This document shows, in pieces, positions 1-10,349 of a DNA stretch of 64,000 nt; within the stretch, counting starts at the first letter, position 1, and each line of letters starts with the position of its first letter. This stretch comes from Erythrobacter sp. HL-111 (lineage in GTDB: Bacteria; Pseudomonadota; Alphaproteobacteria; Sphingomonadales; Sphingomonadaceae). Under the pieces are notes generated by a model. It was not told the DNA's origin and searched no databases. It saw only the letters and a list, made by a program, of their open reading frames with translations. The position numbers and the translations under genes are program-made. The stretch lies in the NCBI RefSeq assembly GCF_900105095.1, contig NZ_LT629743.1, positions 2,356,001 through 2,420,000 on the forward strand. Reading direction: 5' to 3'.

Positions 1-154
1 GATCCACCTCGAGGTCGATGGCGGCGTCAATCCGGATACCGCGCGGCAATGCGTCGATGCGGGCGCCGACGTGCTGGTCGCGGGCTCGGCGACGTTCAAG
101 GGCGGGCCGGAACGCTATGCCGCCAACATCGCCGCGCTCAAGGGAGAGGCGTGA
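1..154 (+). CDS. rpe: Ribulose-phosphate 3-epimerase, C-terminal fragment
   Basis: This is the last 50 codons of a gene that begins before the window, read in frame from base 2. Rpe interconverts ribulose 5-phosphate and xylulose 5-phosphate in the pentose phosphate and Calvin pathways. The fragment contains [11 protein letters not shown] followed by [13 protein letters not shown], the characteristic C-terminal part of the epimerase TIM barrel: the conserved Asp of VDGG and the phosphate-binding GS loop. The stop codon overlaps the next start as ATGA, so translation of the heparinase gene is probably coupled to it. The family call is firm despite the truncation, because these motifs are nearly invariant in Rpe. 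Confidence 0.9.
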   Translation, partial: IHLEVDGGVNPDTARQCVDAGADVLVAGSATFKGGPERYAANIAALKGEA

Positions 155-2046
155 TGGAGGGCCTGTTCGCAGCCCGCACCGCAGCCGCCCCGGGCGAGGA
201 CGAGGACCGGTCGGCCCGCGAGCCGGCGGGCGCGGCCCTGCCCCTGTCGCAGCGCGCCGAACCGGCTGCCGGGCAAGGGACCGCACCGGATGCCGCCGCT
301 CCGCCCGCGCCGGACACCGCGCGCGCCCTCGCCCTGTCCGATGTGATCGCTCCCAAGGCGCGTGCGGGGGAGACGCTGATCCGCATGGCCTACCGTCTCG
401 GCGTGCCGCGCCAGGCGCTCGCCGCGCCGTTCCGGCGGCCGACGCCGCTGCGCGTCCTCGCCACGGTCGAACAGGCGGCGCCGGGCGACCGCGCGGCCGG
501 CACGGCGCTGCGGGCGGGGCATTTCTTCGTCCAGGGGGTGAAGCAGCCGATCGCCACGCTGGACGTGACCGGTTCGACCCGGCTCGCCCCGGGGCTGGAA
601 CGGGCGGTGCATTCCTTCTCCTGGCTCGCCGATCTCGCCGCATCCGCGCCGCGCGCCGATTGTGCGCCGGTGGCCGAGCGGATCGCGGCGCTCTGGCTCG
701 ATGCCCATCCCGCCCCGGCGCGCGGGCCCGCCTGGGACGTCGAACTCGCCGGGCTGAGGCTGATGGCATGGCTGGTCCATGCCCCGCTGGTGCTTTCCGG
801 GCACGACCCCAAGCTCAAGCCGCGCCTGCTGGCGGCGATCGACGACACCGCCGACTGGCTCGACCGCAAGGCCGCGTCGAGCGGGGCGGGACTCGGCCAG
901 GTCGCGGGCTGGGCCGGGGTCACCGCTGCGGGCCTGCTGCTTCCCGAAGGCCGCCCGCGCCGGCTTTACGGCGAGGCGGGGCTGATCCGCGCGCTCGGCG
1001 ACCTGGTCGGCGAGGACGGCGGCGTGCTGGCCCGCTGCCCGGCCGCGCAGATGGACGCGATCCGCCTGCTCACCGACCTCATCGCCTGTTACGAGGCGAC
1101 CGGGATCGAGCCGCCGCAGGCGCTGTTCGTGATGCGCGAGCTGCTCGTGCCCCCGCTGCTTGCGCTGCGCCACGGCGATGGCGGGCTCGGCAGCTGGCAG
1201 GGCCAGCCCGCGCTGGACGCGCACCGGCTCGCCGCGCTGATAGAGGCGAGCGGGGTGCGCGCCCGCCCGCTGGCCGATACCGAGCACTGGGGGTTCCACC
1301 GGCTGCGCGGCGGCCAGACGCAGGTGCAGTTCGACGCCGCGCCCCCGCCGCGCGCGCGCCACGCGCGCTGCGGCTGCGCCTCCACGCTGGCCTTCGAAAT
1401 GTCGGACGGGCCGACCCGGCTGATCGTCAATTGCGGCGGCGCGGCGCTCGCCGGGGCGCTGGTCCCGGCGCGCATCGGGCAGGGCCTTCGCGCCAGCGCC
1501 GCCCATTCGACCCTGGTGCTGGACAACGCCAATTCGACCGCGGTGGAACTCCACGGCAAGCTCGGCCGCGGGGTCGAGGCGGTCGAGGTCGAGCGCCGCC
1601 TGCTGGGCGAGAACGGCCGCGAGGGCACGCGGATCGAGGCGAGCCATGACGGTTACGCCGCGCGGTTCGGCCTCACCCACCGCCGCGTGCTCTCGCTGCG
1701 CGCCGACGGGACGGAGCTGGCGGGCGAGGACATCCTCGTGCCGGCCGGGCGCAAGGGCAAGCGTGGCCGGATCGCCTTCGCGATCCGGTTCCATCTCGGC
1801 CGGGGGATCGAGGCGCGCCTGTCCGAGGACGGGCGCGGTGCGAGCCTGCTGACCGAAGGCGGGAAGCTCTGGCAATTCCGTCTGCGCGGCGATAGTGCCG
1901 CCGCCGGCGACGTCTCGCTGGTCATCGAGGACAGCCTGTGGGTCGATGGCGAGGGACGCCCGCATCCGACCGAGCAACTCGTGATCGAGGGGCTGACATC
2001 GCGCGGCGGAGGGCAATTCTCCTGGCTGCTGAGAAAGACGGGGTAG
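154..2046 (+). CDS. Heparinase II/III family protein
   Basis: A 630-residue protein whose C-terminal half resembles the heparinase II/III-like beta-sheet domain (start of that half near residue 420, with [16 protein letters not shown] and [12 protein letters not shown]). The N-terminal half looks alpha-helical, like the alginate-lyase-type toroid. I see no signal peptide, so it is probably not a secreted polysaccharide lyase of the usual kind, and its real substrate is unknown. The start chosen overlaps the rpe stop (ATGA); an in-frame ATG exists further upstream but would run through rpe. It lies 11 bases before purH. As I recall, the order rpe, heparinase-like gene, purH is common in sphingomonads, which suggests a housekeeping rather than catabolic role. 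Confidence 0.8.
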   Translation: MEGLFAARTAAAPGEDEDRSAREPAGAALPLSQRAEPAAGQGTAPDAAAPPAPDTARALALSDVIAPKARAGETLIRMAYRLGVPRQALAAPFRRPTPLRVLATVEQAAPGDRAAGTALRAGHFFVQGVKQPIATLDVTGSTRLAPGLERAVHSFSWLADLAASAPRADCAPVAERIAALWLDAHPAPARGPAWDVELAGLRLMAWLVHAPLVLSGHDPKLKPRLLAAIDDTADWLDRKAASSGAGLGQVAGWAGVTAAGLLLPEGRPRRLYGEAGLIRALGDLVGEDGGVLARCPAAQMDAIRLLTDLIACYEATGIEPPQALFVMRELLVPPLLALRHGDGGLGSWQGQPALDAHRLAALIEASGVRARPLADTEHWGFHRLRGGQTQVQFDAAPPPRARHARCGCASTLAFEMSDGPTRLIVNCGGAALAGALVPARIGQGLRASAAHSTLVLDNANSTAVELHGKLGRGVEAVEVERRLLGENGREGTRIEASHDGYAARFGLTHRRVLSLRADGTELAGEDILVPAGRKGKRGRIAFAIRFHLGRGIEARLSEDGRGASLLTEGGKLWQFRLRGDSAAAGDVSLVIEDSLWVDGEGRPHPTEQLVIEGLTSRGGGQFSWLLRKTG

Positions 2047-2057
2047 CATTCGTGAAC

Positions 2058-3674
2058 ATGGCGACAATCCGGCGGGCGCTGCTTTCGGTGTCCGACAAGA
2101 CCGGCTTGGCCGAACTGGGCCAGGCCTTGGCGGCGCGCGGCATCGAGCTGGTGAGCACCGGCGGCACCGCGCGCACCCTGCGCGAAGCGGGGCTCGAGGT
2201 GCGCGACGTGGCCGACCTTACCGGCTTTCCCGAGATGATGGACGGGCGGGTCAAGACGCTGCACCCCAAGGTCCATGGCGGCCTGCTCGCCCTGCGCGAC
2301 AACGACGCACACCGCGCCGCGATGGAGGAACACGCGATCGGCGCGATCGACCTCGTGGTGGTCAACCTCTACCCGTTCGAGGCGACCGTGGCGAAAGGTG
2401 CGGAGCGCGCGGAGATCATCGAGAACATCGACATCGGCGGCCCTGCGATGGTCCGTTCGGCCGCGAAGAACCACGGGCACGTCACCATCCTCACCGATCC
2501 CGCCGATTACGCCGCGCTGATCGAGGAGCTGGAGGCGAACGGGGGCGGAACCAGCGAAGCCTTCCGCATCCGCATGGCGGGCAAGGCCTATGCCCGCACC
2601 GCCGCCTATGACGCGGCGATCGCCAACTGGTTCGCCTTCGGGGACGCCTTTACCCACCCGCTCGGGACGGAGGCCCTGCAGGCGACCCCCTTCGTCGAGA
2701 CCATGCCGCTGGCGTTCAAGCGCGCCGACACGCTGCGCTATGGCGAGAACCCGCACCAGCAGGCGGCGATCTACGTGCCCCAGGTCGCGGGGGCGCCCGG
2801 CGTGCCGCAGGCGACGCAATTGCAGGGCAAGGCGCTTTCCTACAACAACCTCAACGATGCCGACGCCGCGCTCGAACTCGCGGCGGAATTCGCCGGGCAG
2901 GATCCCGCCGTGGTGATCGTCAAGCACGCCAATCCCTGCGGCGTCGCGCAAGGCACGTCGCTGCGCGAGGCGTGGGAAGCCGCGCTGCAATGCGACAGCG
3001 TTTCGGCCTTCGGCGGGATCGTCGCGGTCAACACCGAACTCGACGGCGAAACGGCCGAGGCGATCGCCGAGATCTTCACCGAGGTCGTGATCGCTCCCAC
3101 GGTCAGCGAGGCGGCGCGCGAGGTCTTCGCCAGGAAGAAGAACCTGCGCCTGCTCGAATGCGGCGCGCTGCCCGATCCGCGCCGCGGCGGCTTCGCGATG
3201 AAGACGATCGCGGGCGGGATGCTGGTCCAGTCGCGCGACAATGGTTCGGTGAGCGCCGCCGACCTCAGCGTCGTCACCCGGCGCGCGCCCACCGCGCAGG
3301 AACTGGCGGACTGCCTGTTCGCCTGGACCGTCGCGCGCCACGTGAAATCGAACGCCATCGTCTATGCCAAGGACGGCGCGACCGCGGGAATCGGCGCGGG
3401 CCAGATGAACCGCCGCGATTCGGCCCGCATCGCCGCGATCAAGGCGCGCGAGGCCGCCGAGACCTACGGCTGGGACGCGCCCCGCACGAAAGGCAGCGCG
3501 GTCGCATCCGATGCCTTCTTCCCCTTCGCCGACGGGCTGCTCGCCGCGGCGGAGGCGGGGGCGACCGCGGTGATCCAGCCCGGCGGCTCGATCCGCGACG
3601 AGGAGGTGATCGCCGCCGCCGACGAAGCCGGGCTGGCGATGGTCTTCACCGGGATGCGCCACTTTCGCCACTGA
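2058..3674 (+). CDS. purH: Bifunctional AICAR formyltransferase / IMP cyclohydrolase
   Basis: PurH catalyses the last two steps of de novo purine synthesis: formylation of AICAR with 10-formyl-THF, then ring closure to IMP. The 538-residue product matches the family length (about 530). The N-terminal MGS-like cyclohydrolase domain shows [13 protein letters not shown] and a [12 protein letters not shown] motif. The AICAR transformylase domain has [10 protein letters not shown] near residue 226 and the catalytic KHANPCG near residue 288. The ATG at 2058 places [10 protein letters not shown] close to the N-terminus as in E. coli; a GTG two codons upstream is an alternative. It follows the heparinase gene closely and probably shares its transcript. 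Confidence 0.97.
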   Translation: MATIRRALLSVSDKTGLAELGQALAARGIELVSTGGTARTLREAGLEVRDVADLTGFPEMMDGRVKTLHPKVHGGLLALRDNDAHRAAMEEHAIGAIDLVVVNLYPFEATVAKGAERAEIIENIDIGGPAMVRSAAKNHGHVTILTDPADYAALIEELEANGGGTSEAFRIRMAGKAYARTAAYDAAIANWFAFGDAFTHPLGTEALQATPFVETMPLAFKRADTLRYGENPHQQAAIYVPQVAGAPGVPQATQLQGKALSYNNLNDADAALELAAEFAGQDPAVVIVKHANPCGVAQGTSLREAWEAALQCDSVSAFGGIVAVNTELDGETAEAIAEIFTEVVIAPTVSEAAREVFARKKNLRLLECGALPDPRRGGFAMKTIAGGMLVQSRDNGSVSAADLSVVTRRAPTAQELADCLFAWTVARHVKSNAIVYAKDGATAGIGAGQMNRRDSARIAAIKAREAAETYGWDAPRTKGSAVASDAFFPFADGLLAAAEAGATAVIQPGGSIRDEEVIAAADEAGLAMVFTGMRHFRH

Positions 3675-3860
3675 ACCCGCAGCCGTCGCCGCCCCGGCTG
3701 CGCGCCTCTGCCGCATCCGCCGCGCCGGTGGGGGCGTAACTTCGGGCGACGTCGCAACGAATCGTCGCAGGAATGCACCGTCCAACGACGCGTTCACCGG
3801 ATTGCAAGCCCTCCTTCGGCATGAAGGCCCGCGGAACCGACCGAGACGAAAGATTCCCCC

Positions 3861-4055
3861 ATGCGCCTCTTCGCCCCCGACCTCTATCGCAATTTCGCCA
3901 TCGGCTTCGCGATCGCCGCGATCGGGGTGGGCGTCGCCCATGCCGGGCAGGTCGGCGACGAATTCGCCCCGCCCGCGCACGCCGCCGCGCCGCACGAAGC
4001 GCCTCAGCCCGCGCCCGAATTCGTGATCGCTCCCTTGCCCGGAGAGCCCGATTGA
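3861..4055 (+). CDS. Small hypothetical protein with N-terminal membrane or signal segment
   Basis: A 64-residue product I do not recognise. Residues 10-28 form a hydrophobic, alanine/glycine-rich segment after a charged MRLFAPDLYR start, with a possible signal peptidase site after AHA. The rest is a proline/alanine-rich tail (PPAHAAAPHEAPQPAPE). Its stop overlaps the TTG start of msrA (ATTGA), so the two are probably translated together. That coupling and the coding-type base use are the main support for its being real. If secreted, the mature part would be only about 35 residues and disordered. Confidence 0.5.
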   Translation: MRLFAPDLYRNFAIGFAIAAIGVGVAHAGQVGDEFAPPAHAAAPHEAPQPAPEFVIAPLPGEPD

Positions 4056-4756
4056 AGCGCCTCCTCGCGCCGCTTCTCGCCCCCGTCCTGCTGGGCGCGC
4101 TCGGCATGAGCGGCTGCGCCGGCCCGGCGTTCGCCGCGGAGGAGCCCGTCGACGCCCCCGCTGCCAAGCGCATCGCCAAGGAAGGCGCCGGGCTCAGGAC
4201 CGCGATCTTCGCGGGCGGCTGCTTCTGGGGGGTCGAGGGCGTCTTCAGCCACGTGAAGGGCGTGAAATCCGCCGTTTCCGGCTATCACGGCGGAACGGCG
4301 AAGAACGCGAAATACTCGGTCGTCACCACGGGCATGACGAACCACGCCGAATCGGTGAAGATCACCTACGACCCCTACGAGGTGCGCTATGATGAATTGC
4401 TCCGCATCTTCTTCTCGGTCGTGGCCGATCCGACCCAGCTGAACCGCCAGGGCCCCGATGTCGGATCGCATTACCGCACGGCGATCGTCCCCACGAACGA
4501 GGAGCAGGCGGCGGTCGCCAGGGCCTATCTCGCGCAGCTCGAACGGGCGGCGATCTGGGACCGGCCGATCGTCACCAGGATCGAGCCGCAGCGGACCTTC
4601 TATCCGGCCGAGGACTATCACCAGGATTTCATGGCGAAGAACCCGCGCCACGGTTACATCCTGCGCTGGGACCGGCCCAAGGTCGAGGCGCTGAAGGCCA
4701 TGTTCCCGCGCGACTGGCGGGCCGATTTCCTGCGCGACGGCCCGCCCGGAGCCTGA
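4052..4756 (+). CDS. msrA: Exported peptide-methionine (S)-S-oxide reductase MsrA
   Basis: MsrA reduces the S-epimer of methionine sulfoxide in proteins. The catalytic motif GGCFWG sits near residue 52 and HYRTAIV is conserved later. The reading frame opens with TTG overlapping the upstream stop, giving 234 residues. This start supplies a hydrophobic export segment (KRLLAPLLAPVLLGALGMSG) followed by a Cys that could be lipidated or an AFA cleavage site. The export signal would place the enzyme in the periplasm or on a membrane, unlike typical cytosolic MsrA. The window also encodes an exported MsrB at 25.9-26.4 kb, so the pair may repair envelope proteins. The 3' end lies inside a perfect 19-bp tandem duplication. 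Confidence 0.92.
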   Translation: MKRLLAPLLAPVLLGALGMSGCAGPAFAAEEPVDAPAAKRIAKEGAGLRTAIFAGGCFWGVEGVFSHVKGVKSAVSGYHGGTAKNAKYSVVTTGMTNHAESVKITYDPYEVRYDELLRIFFSVVADPTQLNRQGPDVGSHYRTAIVPTNEEQAAVARAYLAQLERAAIWDRPIVTRIEPQRTFYPAEDYHQDFMAKNPRHGYILRWDRPKVEALKAMFPRDWRADFLRDGPPGA

Positions 4757-4778
4757 CAACCCGCCCGGAGCCTGACAA
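4741..4778 (+). repeat. Perfect 19-bp tandem duplication across the msrA stop
   Basis: The unit CCCGCCCGGAGCCTGACAA occurs twice back to back (4741-4759 and 4760-4778). The first copy carries the last msrA codons and its TGA; the second lies just downstream and is non-coding. Identity of the copies suggests a recent slippage or duplication event with no effect on the protein. Confidence 0.9.
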
Positions 4779-4848
4779 GGATCCCCTGTCCCCCGGCCGG
4801 TAACAAGCCGCTTGGCGAAGCGCCGCGCGGCGTCCTATATGCCGGTGC

Positions 4849-5331
4849 ATGGCCCAACACGCTCACACCCACGCCCCCGGGCACGCCCATGTCGAACACA
4901 CCGGCGAAAGCCTGATCGCCGCGGCGCGTGCGGCGCTCGTCGGGGAGGGCGAACAGTGGACGAACATGCGCGAGGCGGTCTTCGCCGAACTCGCCCGGCA
5001 CGAACGGCCCGTCTCCGCCTACGACATCGCCGACAACCTCTCGGCCGCGCGGGGCAAGCGGGTGGCGCCCAACAGCGTCTACCGCATCCTCGACCTGTTC
5101 GTGGCGAACAACCTCGCGATGCGGGTCGAAAGCTCGAACGCCTATCTCGCCAACAGCCACCCCGGCTGCGCGCATGACTGCATCTTCCTCGTCTGCGACG
5201 AATGCGGCGAGGCGCAGCACATCGACGACGAGAACGTGAGCCGTTCGGTCCGCCAGCTCGCCGCGGATCGGCGCTTCCGGCCAGAGCGCCCGGTGCTCGA
5301 GATTCGCGGGGTCTGCGCCGGCTGCGCCTGA
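4849..5331 (+). CDS. Fur-family transcriptional regulator, Zur-like
   Basis: A 160-residue winged-helix metalloregulator. After a His-rich N-terminus ([15 protein letters not shown]) comes the DNA-binding domain with [13 protein letters not shown] and [16 protein letters not shown], then the dimerisation domain with a CDEC pair and a C-terminal CAGC pair forming the structural zinc site. The histidine-rich head and the HPGCAHDC segment fit a zinc sensor (Zur) better than an iron Fur, but this is inferred. It stands alone between msrA and dxs; no zinc-uptake genes are seen nearby. Confidence 0.88.
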   Translation: MAQHAHTHAPGHAHVEHTGESLIAAARAALVGEGEQWTNMREAVFAELARHERPVSAYDIADNLSAARGKRVAPNSVYRILDLFVANNLAMRVESSNAYLANSHPGCAHDCIFLVCDECGEAQHIDDENVSRSVRQLAADRRFRPERPVLEIRGVCAGCA

Positions 5332-5413
5332 CGCGCGTCCCCCTTCCCATGTCCAGTTGCAACGCCAAAGCGTTCATCGACAGGGCCGTTTCGAGCGTGT
5401 AAAGCCCGGACTT

Positions 5414-7348
5414 ATGAGCAATCAACCTGCAACGCCCCTGCTCGACCAGGTGCCTACGCCGACCGAGCTTCGCAAGCTCAAGCCCGAACAGCTGCGCCAG
5501 CTTGCCGACGAATTGCGCGCCGAGATGATCGATGCCGTCAGCACTTCGGGCGGGCATCTCGGCTCGGGTCTCGGCGTGGTCGAGCTGACCGTGGCGATCC
5601 ACTATGTCTTCAACACGCCCGAGGACCGTCTGGTCTGGGACGTCGGCCACCAGTGCTACCCGCACAAGATCATCACCGGCCGCCGCGACCGCATCCGCAC
5701 GCTGCGCCAGGGCGGCGGGCTGTCGGGCTTCACCAAGCGCAGCGAAAGCGAATACGACCCCTTCGGCGCGGCGCATTCCTCGACCTCGATCTCGGCCGCG
5801 CTGGGCTTTGCCATCGCCAACAAGCTTTCGGGCAAGCCGGGCCGCGGCATCGCGGTGATCGGCGACGGCGCGATGAGCGCGGGGATGGCCTACGAGGCGA
5901 TGAACAACGCCGCGCAGGCGGGCAATCGCCTCGTGGTCATCCTCAACGACAACGACATGTCGATCGCGCCGCCCGTCGGGGGCCTGTCGGCCTATCTCGC
6001 CCGCATGGTCTCCTCGAGCGAATATCTCGGCCTCAGGAGCCTTGCGAGCCGCGCGGTCAAGAAGATGAGCCGGCGGATGCACGACGCCATCGGCAAGGCG
6101 GAGGAATACACCCGCGGCATGGTGACCGGCGGGACCCTGTTCGAGGAACTGGGCTTCTACTATGTCGGCCCGATCGACGGGCACAATCTCGACCATCTCG
6201 TGCCGGTGCTGGAGAATGTCCGCGACACCTCCGAAGGCCCGGTGCTGATCCATGTCGTGACCACCAAGGGCAAGGGCTACGCCCCGGCCGAGGAAAGCGC
6301 CGACAAGTATCACGGCGTGCCGAAATTCAACGTCGTCACCGGCGAAAAGCAGAAAGGCTCGGCCGGCCCGCCCGCCTACCAGAACGTCTTCGGCGACACG
6401 CTCGCCGACCTTGCCGACCGCGACAGGCGGATCTGCGCGATCACCGCGGCCATGCCCTCGGGCACGGGCGTGGACCGTTTCGCCAAGCGGCACCCGGACC
6501 GCGCCTTCGACGTCGGCATCGCCGAACAGCACGGCGTGACTTTCGCTGCGGGCCTTGCCGCGCAGGGGATGCGGCCCTTCGCCGCGATCTATTCGACCTT
6601 CCTCCAGCGCGCCTATGACCAGGTCGTGCACGACGTCGCGATCCAGAACCTGCCGGTGCGTTTCGCGATCGACCGCGCCGGGCTGGTGGGCGCGGACGGA
6701 TCGACCCACGCGGGCAGTTTCGACATCACCTATCTCGCGACGCTGCCCAATTTCGTGGTCATGGCCGCGGCCGACGAGGCGGAGCTGGTCCACATGACCT
6801 ACACCGCCGCCGAGCATGACGATGGCCCCATCGCCTTCCGCTATCCGCGCGGCAACGGTGTCGGCGTGCCGCTTCCCGAAACCCCGCAGAAGCTGGAAAT
6901 CGGCAAGGGCCGGATCGTGCGCGGAGATGCGAACAAGCCCGCCAAGGTCGCGATCCTGTCGCTCGGCGCGCGGCTCGAAGAGGCGAAGAAGGCCGCCGAC
7001 ACATTGGAGGCGAAGGGCCTGTCGACCACCATCGCCGACATGCGCTTCGCCAAGCCGCTGGACGAGGACCTGATCGCCAGGCTGATGCGGAGCCACGAAG
7101 TCGTCGTGACCATCGAGGAAGGCGCGATCGGCGGGCTCGGCGCGCATGTCCTGACCTTCGCCAGCGACGAGGGGCTGACCGATACCGGCCTCAAGATCCG
7201 CACGATGCGCCTGCCCGACACCTTCATCGACCAGGATTCGCCCGACCGGCAGTACGCCATCGCCCGCCTCAACGCCCCGCACATCGTCGAGACGGTGCTC
7301 AAGGCGCTCAAGCACAACAGCGCGGGCGTGGAGGAAGCGCGGGCCTAG
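5414..7348 (+). CDS. dxs: 1-deoxy-D-xylulose-5-phosphate synthase
   Basis: Dxs condenses pyruvate and glyceraldehyde 3-phosphate, the committing step of the MEP isoprenoid pathway, using thiamine diphosphate. The 644-residue product (E. coli 620) has GGHLGSGLG near residue 45, [10 protein letters not shown] near 76, the TPP-binding [17 protein letters not shown] starting about 150 with its downstream NDNDMS, and the transketolase pyrimidine domain from about residue 330 with [13 protein letters not shown]. The ATG at 5414 gives the expected N-terminus ([16 protein letters not shown]). Carotenoid- or bacteriochlorophyll-bearing erythrobacters depend on this pathway, but no other pigment gene is present here. 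Confidence 0.97.
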   Translation: MSNQPATPLLDQVPTPTELRKLKPEQLRQLADELRAEMIDAVSTSGGHLGSGLGVVELTVAIHYVFNTPEDRLVWDVGHQCYPHKIITGRRDRIRTLRQGGGLSGFTKRSESEYDPFGAAHSSTSISAALGFAIANKLSGKPGRGIAVIGDGAMSAGMAYEAMNNAAQAGNRLVVILNDNDMSIAPPVGGLSAYLARMVSSSEYLGLRSLASRAVKKMSRRMHDAIGKAEEYTRGMVTGGTLFEELGFYYVGPIDGHNLDHLVPVLENVRDTSEGPVLIHVVTTKGKGYAPAEESADKYHGVPKFNVVTGEKQKGSAGPPAYQNVFGDTLADLADRDRRICAITAAMPSGTGVDRFAKRHPDRAFDVGIAEQHGVTFAAGLAAQGMRPFAAIYSTFLQRAYDQVVHDVAIQNLPVRFAIDRAGLVGADGSTHAGSFDITYLATLPNFVVMAAADEAELVHMTYTAAEHDDGPIAFRYPRGNGVGVPLPETPQKLEIGKGRIVRGDANKPAKVAILSLGARLEEAKKAADTLEAKGLSTTIADMRFAKPLDEDLIARLMRSHEVVVTIEEGAIGGLGAHVLTFASDEGLTDTGLKIRTMRLPDTFIDQDSPDRQYAIARLNAPHIVETVLKALKHNSAGVEEARA

Positions 7349-7823
7349 CGGCGGCTCGCGCTCTCTGCGGCCCGCGTTCCTCCCGCCGGAGGGCGACGAC
7401 CGGCAGCGGTGGCGGCCGACCGGGCCATGGCGAAGGGCGGCCCAAGGTCGCCGCCCCCTCTCCCGGAACATCCCCCGGGTGTCATCCGTCTCCCCTTGAA
7501 AGGAGGAGACACGAATGACCCTTTCCGCGATCGCGCTCAATTGCAGCCTCAAGCCCAGCAGCGCCGACGAGGCGTCCTCGACCGACCGGATGATCGGCCT
7601 GATCGCCGAACACCTCGCGCGCGAGGACGTGACGCTGTCCGAAACCATCCGCGTGGCCGACCATGACGTGAAGCCGGGCGTCACCTCGGACGAGGGCGCG
7701 GGCGATGCCTGGCCCGCGATGCGCGAAAAGGTGCTCGCCGCCGACATCCTCATCCTCGCGGGGCCCGTCTGGCTCGGCCAGCCGTCGAGCATCGCCAAGC
7801 GCGTGCTCGAACGGATGGACGCC

Positions 7824-7832
7824 TTCCTCGTC
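7824..7832 (+). repeat. Left target-site duplication of the IS21 element
   Basis: TTCCTCGTC immediately precedes the element's TGT terminus and matches the right copy TTCCTCGGC at 8 of 9 bases. The single difference (T/G at position 8) must have arisen after insertion, or the true duplication is shorter. It encodes Phe-Leu-Val in the interrupted gene. Confidence 0.8.
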
Positions 7833-7893
7833 TGTGGAACGGCGTGCAAAAGGGACCCCGTTAGCGGGGTGATCGGCGTCTAAAAGGGACCCC
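7833..7893 (+). repeat. Left-end terminal repeats of the IS21 element (L1, L2)
   Basis: Two related units lie in the left end: L1 (7833-7859), the terminal inverted repeat, and L2 (7871-7893), both containing a CGGCGT core and ending AAAAGGGACCCC. Repeated copies at each end are typical of IS21, where they serve as transposase binding sites. Between the units, CCCCGTTAGCGGGG forms a small hairpin. Confidence 0.8.
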
Positions 7894-7944
7894 TCATTCT
7901 GATGGTGTAGCAGGCTGCCTGGTTTTCCAGGTGGTGAGATCGGG

Positions 7945-9459
7945 ATGTTGGTTGTGGAGACGGTTGTTCGGATTCGGCGGGAGCACGCGGGCGGGAAGGC
8001 GATCAAGGCGATTGCGCGGGATCTGCGGTTGTCGCGCAAGGTGGTGCGCAAGGCGATCCGAGCGCCGGAAGGCGCATTTGATTATCGCCGCACGGTTCAG
8101 CCGCTGCCCCGGCTTGGACCGTTTCAGGAGCGGCTCGACGTGCTGCTGACGGAGAACGAGGCCCGGCCCCGGCGCGATCGGCTGCGCATGACCCGGATCC
8201 ATGATCTGCTTTGCCGTGAGGGGTTCGAAGGTTCTTACGACGCGGTCCGACGTTACGCCCGGCGCTGGACGGAAGCGCGGCGCAAGGATGCGGGTGATGG
8301 GGCGCCTGCCTTCATCCCGCTCATGTTCAAGCCTGGCGAGGCCTACCAGTTCGACTGGAGCCACGAGGATGTGGAGATCGCGGGCAAGCCGATGCGGGTG
8401 AAGGTGGCGCAGATGCGGCTGTGCGCGTCGCGCGCGGTCTACGTCAGGGCCTATCCGCGCGAGACGCAGGAGATGGTGTTCGACGCCCATGCGCGGGGCT
8501 TTGCCTTCTTCGGCGGCGTGCCCCTGCGCGGCATCTACGATAACATGAAGACCGCGGTTACCACCGTGTTCGTCGGCAAGGAGCGGGTGTTCAACCGCCG
8601 CTTTCTGGTCATGGCCGATCATTACATGGTCGAGCCCACGGCCTGCTCCCCGGCGGCGGGGTGGGAGAAGGGTCAGGTTGAACACCAGGTTCAGACCATC
8701 CGAGGCCGCTTCTTCCAGCCTCGCCTGCGCTTTGCCAGCATCGAGGAGCTCAACGGGTGGCTGGAAGCTGAGTGCCTGAGATGGGCCGCAACGCACGCGC
8801 ATCCCGAGCAGAAGGAGCTGACCGTTGCCGAGGCGCTGGAGCTCGAACGGCCAGCCCTGCAGCCGATGCTGGCACCGTTCGATGGCTTCCATGAGACCGC
8901 GCATGCCGTGACCGGCACCTGCCTGATCAGCTTCGACCGCAACCGCTACTCGGTCATGGCCAAGGCGGCGCGGCGGGCCGTCCAGGTCCGCGCCTATGCC
9001 GACCGCATCGTCGTGCGCCTCGGCGACGAGGTAATCGCAGAGCATGCCCGGCACTTCGGCCGCGACCGGACGATCTATGATCCCTGGCATTACCTGCCCG
9101 TTCTGGCCAACAAGCCCGGCGCTCTGCGGAACGGCGCACCCTTCCAGGGGTGGGACCTGCCACCGGCACTGACGCGGTTGCGGCGCAAGCTGGGCAGCGG
9201 TGATGAAGCCGACCGCCGCTTCGTGCGCGTGCTGGCAGCCATAATGACCGATGGCCTCGAAGCGGTCGAGGCCGCGGTCCGGGAGGCGCTCGATGCCGGC
9301 GCCGTCAGCGACGAGGTCATCCTCAACATCCTGGCCCGATACCGGGACCCGCCATCCGAGCGCCCCCTGGACGTGGTCGTCGATCTCAAGCTCAACCATC
9401 CGCCGATCGCGGACTGCGCGCGCTACGATACGGTGCGAGGCCTTGATGCAGCGGCATGA
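7945..9459 (+). CDS. istA: IS21-family transposase IstA
   Basis: A 504-residue DDE transposase. The N-terminal helix-turn-helix reads [20 protein letters not shown]. The integrase-like catalytic core begins with QFDWSHEDV (first Asp), continues with [10 protein letters not shown] (second Asp) and [11 protein letters not shown] (Glu), and a beta-barrel region follows. Length and order fit IstA. The 3' end overlaps istB by 14 bases, the usual arrangement that keeps the two products in balance. Transposition would need both proteins. Confidence 0.96.
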   Translation: MLVVETVVRIRREHAGGKAIKAIARDLRLSRKVVRKAIRAPEGAFDYRRTVQPLPRLGPFQERLDVLLTENEARPRRDRLRMTRIHDLLCREGFEGSYDAVRRYARRWTEARRKDAGDGAPAFIPLMFKPGEAYQFDWSHEDVEIAGKPMRVKVAQMRLCASRAVYVRAYPRETQEMVFDAHARGFAFFGGVPLRGIYDNMKTAVTTVFVGKERVFNRRFLVMADHYMVEPTACSPAAGWEKGQVEHQVQTIRGRFFQPRLRFASIEELNGWLEAECLRWAATHAHPEQKELTVAEALELERPALQPMLAPFDGFHETAHAVTGTCLISFDRNRYSVMAKAARRAVQVRAYADRIVVRLGDEVIAEHARHFGRDRTIYDPWHYLPVLANKPGALRNGAPFQGWDLPPALTRLRRKLGSGDEADRRFVRVLAAIMTDGLEAVEAAVREALDAGAVSDEVILNILARYRDPPSERPLDVVVDLKLNHPPIADCARYDTVRGLDAAA

Positions 9460-10174
9460 GATGATCGAGGCGATGCGCGCACTCGGCCTCAAGGGCATGG
9501 CCGGCGCGTTCGACGAGGCGGTCACCACCGGGCTGCAGCGCAAGCGCACGACCCACGAGATCCTGACCGACCTGCTGCGCGCCGAAGCCGCGCATCGTCA
9601 TGCCGCCTCGATCCGTTACCGCATGACCGCAGCCAAGCTGCCTGTAATCAAGGACCTCGACGCCTTCGCGTTCGAGGGCACCCCGATCAACGAAGAGCTG
9701 GTGCGCTCCCTGCACGCAGGTTCGTTCCTGCCCGGTCGCCGCAACATCGTGCTCATCGGCGGCACCGGGACGGGCAAGACCCATCTGGCCACCGCGATCA
9801 CCGCCAGCGTCGTGCGTGCTGGCGCTCGCGGGCGCTACTTCAATACGGTCGATCTCGTCACCCGGCTCGAGGAAGAAGCTCGCATCGGCAAGGCTGGCGC
9901 CATCGCCGCCCAGCTCGGCAGGCTCGATCTCGTGGTGCTCGATGAACTGGGCTATCTGCCGTTCGCCCGATCAGGCGGGCAGCTCTTGTTCCATCTGATC
10001 AGCAAACTCTACGAGCAGACCTCGGTGATCATCACCACCAACCTCGCCTTCGGCGAGTGGCCCACCGTCTTCGGCGATCCCAAGATGACCACCGCGCTGC
10101 TCGACCGCATCACCCACCATTGCGATATCGTCGAGACCGGCAACGACAGCTGGCGCTTCAAAAACCGCAGCTGA
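9446..10174 (+). CDS. istB: IS21-family AAA+ ATPase helper IstB
   Basis: A 242-residue DnaC-like AAA+ ATPase that forms a clamp on target DNA and stimulates the IstA transposase. The Walker A motif is GGTGTGKTH (near residue 110), the Walker B is [12 protein letters not shown], and a sensor I segment reads [13 protein letters not shown]. The ATG at 9446 lies inside the end of istA. The N-terminal helical region ([16 protein letters not shown]) is the part that contacts the transposase in known members. Confidence 0.96.
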   Translation: MQRHEMIEAMRALGLKGMAGAFDEAVTTGLQRKRTTHEILTDLLRAEAAHRHAASIRYRMTAAKLPVIKDLDAFAFEGTPINEELVRSLHAGSFLPGRRNIVLIGGTGTGKTHLATAITASVVRAGARGRYFNTVDLVTRLEEEARIGKAGAIAAQLGRLDLVVLDELGYLPFARSGGQLLFHLISKLYEQTSVIITTNLAFGEWPTVFGDPKMTTALLDRITHHCDIVETGNDSWRFKNRS

Positions 10175-10289
10175 CCCGATCAGAAAACCGACTTCGCGCT
10201 GCTGACGCCTCCGGTCGGGCTACGCCCTCCCTACGCCGCCAGCAGCGCGAAAACCGCGCCCAGCGTCAACCGATCCTCGCAACCGCAGA

Positions 10290-10340
10290 GGGGTCCCTTT
10301 TGCGCGCCGATAGGGGGTCCCGATTGAACGCCGATTGACA
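10290..10340 (+). repeat. Right-end terminal repeats of the IS21 element (R2, R1)
   Basis: R1 (10314-10340) is the right terminal inverted repeat and R2 (10290-10312) an internal copy. Both read GGGGTCCC followed by an (A/G)CGCCGAT-type core, the reverse complement of the left-end units. The stretch between istB and R2 is non-coding. Confidence 0.8.
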
Positions 10341-10349
10341 TTCCTCGGC
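10341..10349 (+). repeat. Right target-site duplication of the IS21 element
   Basis: TTCCTCGGC directly follows the ACA terminus and pairs with TTCCTCGTC on the left. Removing the element plus this copy rejoins the flavoprotein frame without gain or loss of a codon. Confidence 0.8.

Larger units (their letters stand above)
7833..10340 (+). mobile_element. IS21-family insertion sequence, complete
   Basis: A 2508-bp element bounded by TGT at the left and ACA at the right, as in IS21 relatives. The first 27 bases and the reverse complement of the last 27 match at 21 of 27 positions, both ending in GGGACCCC. It carries istA and istB in overlapping frames in one orientation, and is flanked by TTCCTCGTC / TTCCTCGGC, an imperfect 9-bp target duplication. 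All parts look intact, so it may be capable of movement. Confidence 0.95.

Noticed and set aside
7425..7470. A hairpin GGGCGGC...GCCGCCC between dxs and the flavoprotein gene as a terminator
   Set aside because: The arms can pair, but no T run follows. GC-rich inverted repeats of this size arise often by chance here.
4835..7849. A 1004-codon open frame on the minus strand across the Fur gene and dxs
   Set aside because: Composition is that of the complementary strand of well-supported genes, and no family motif is found. The same applies to the long minus-strand frames at 1653-3995, 28-31 kb and 60-62 kb.
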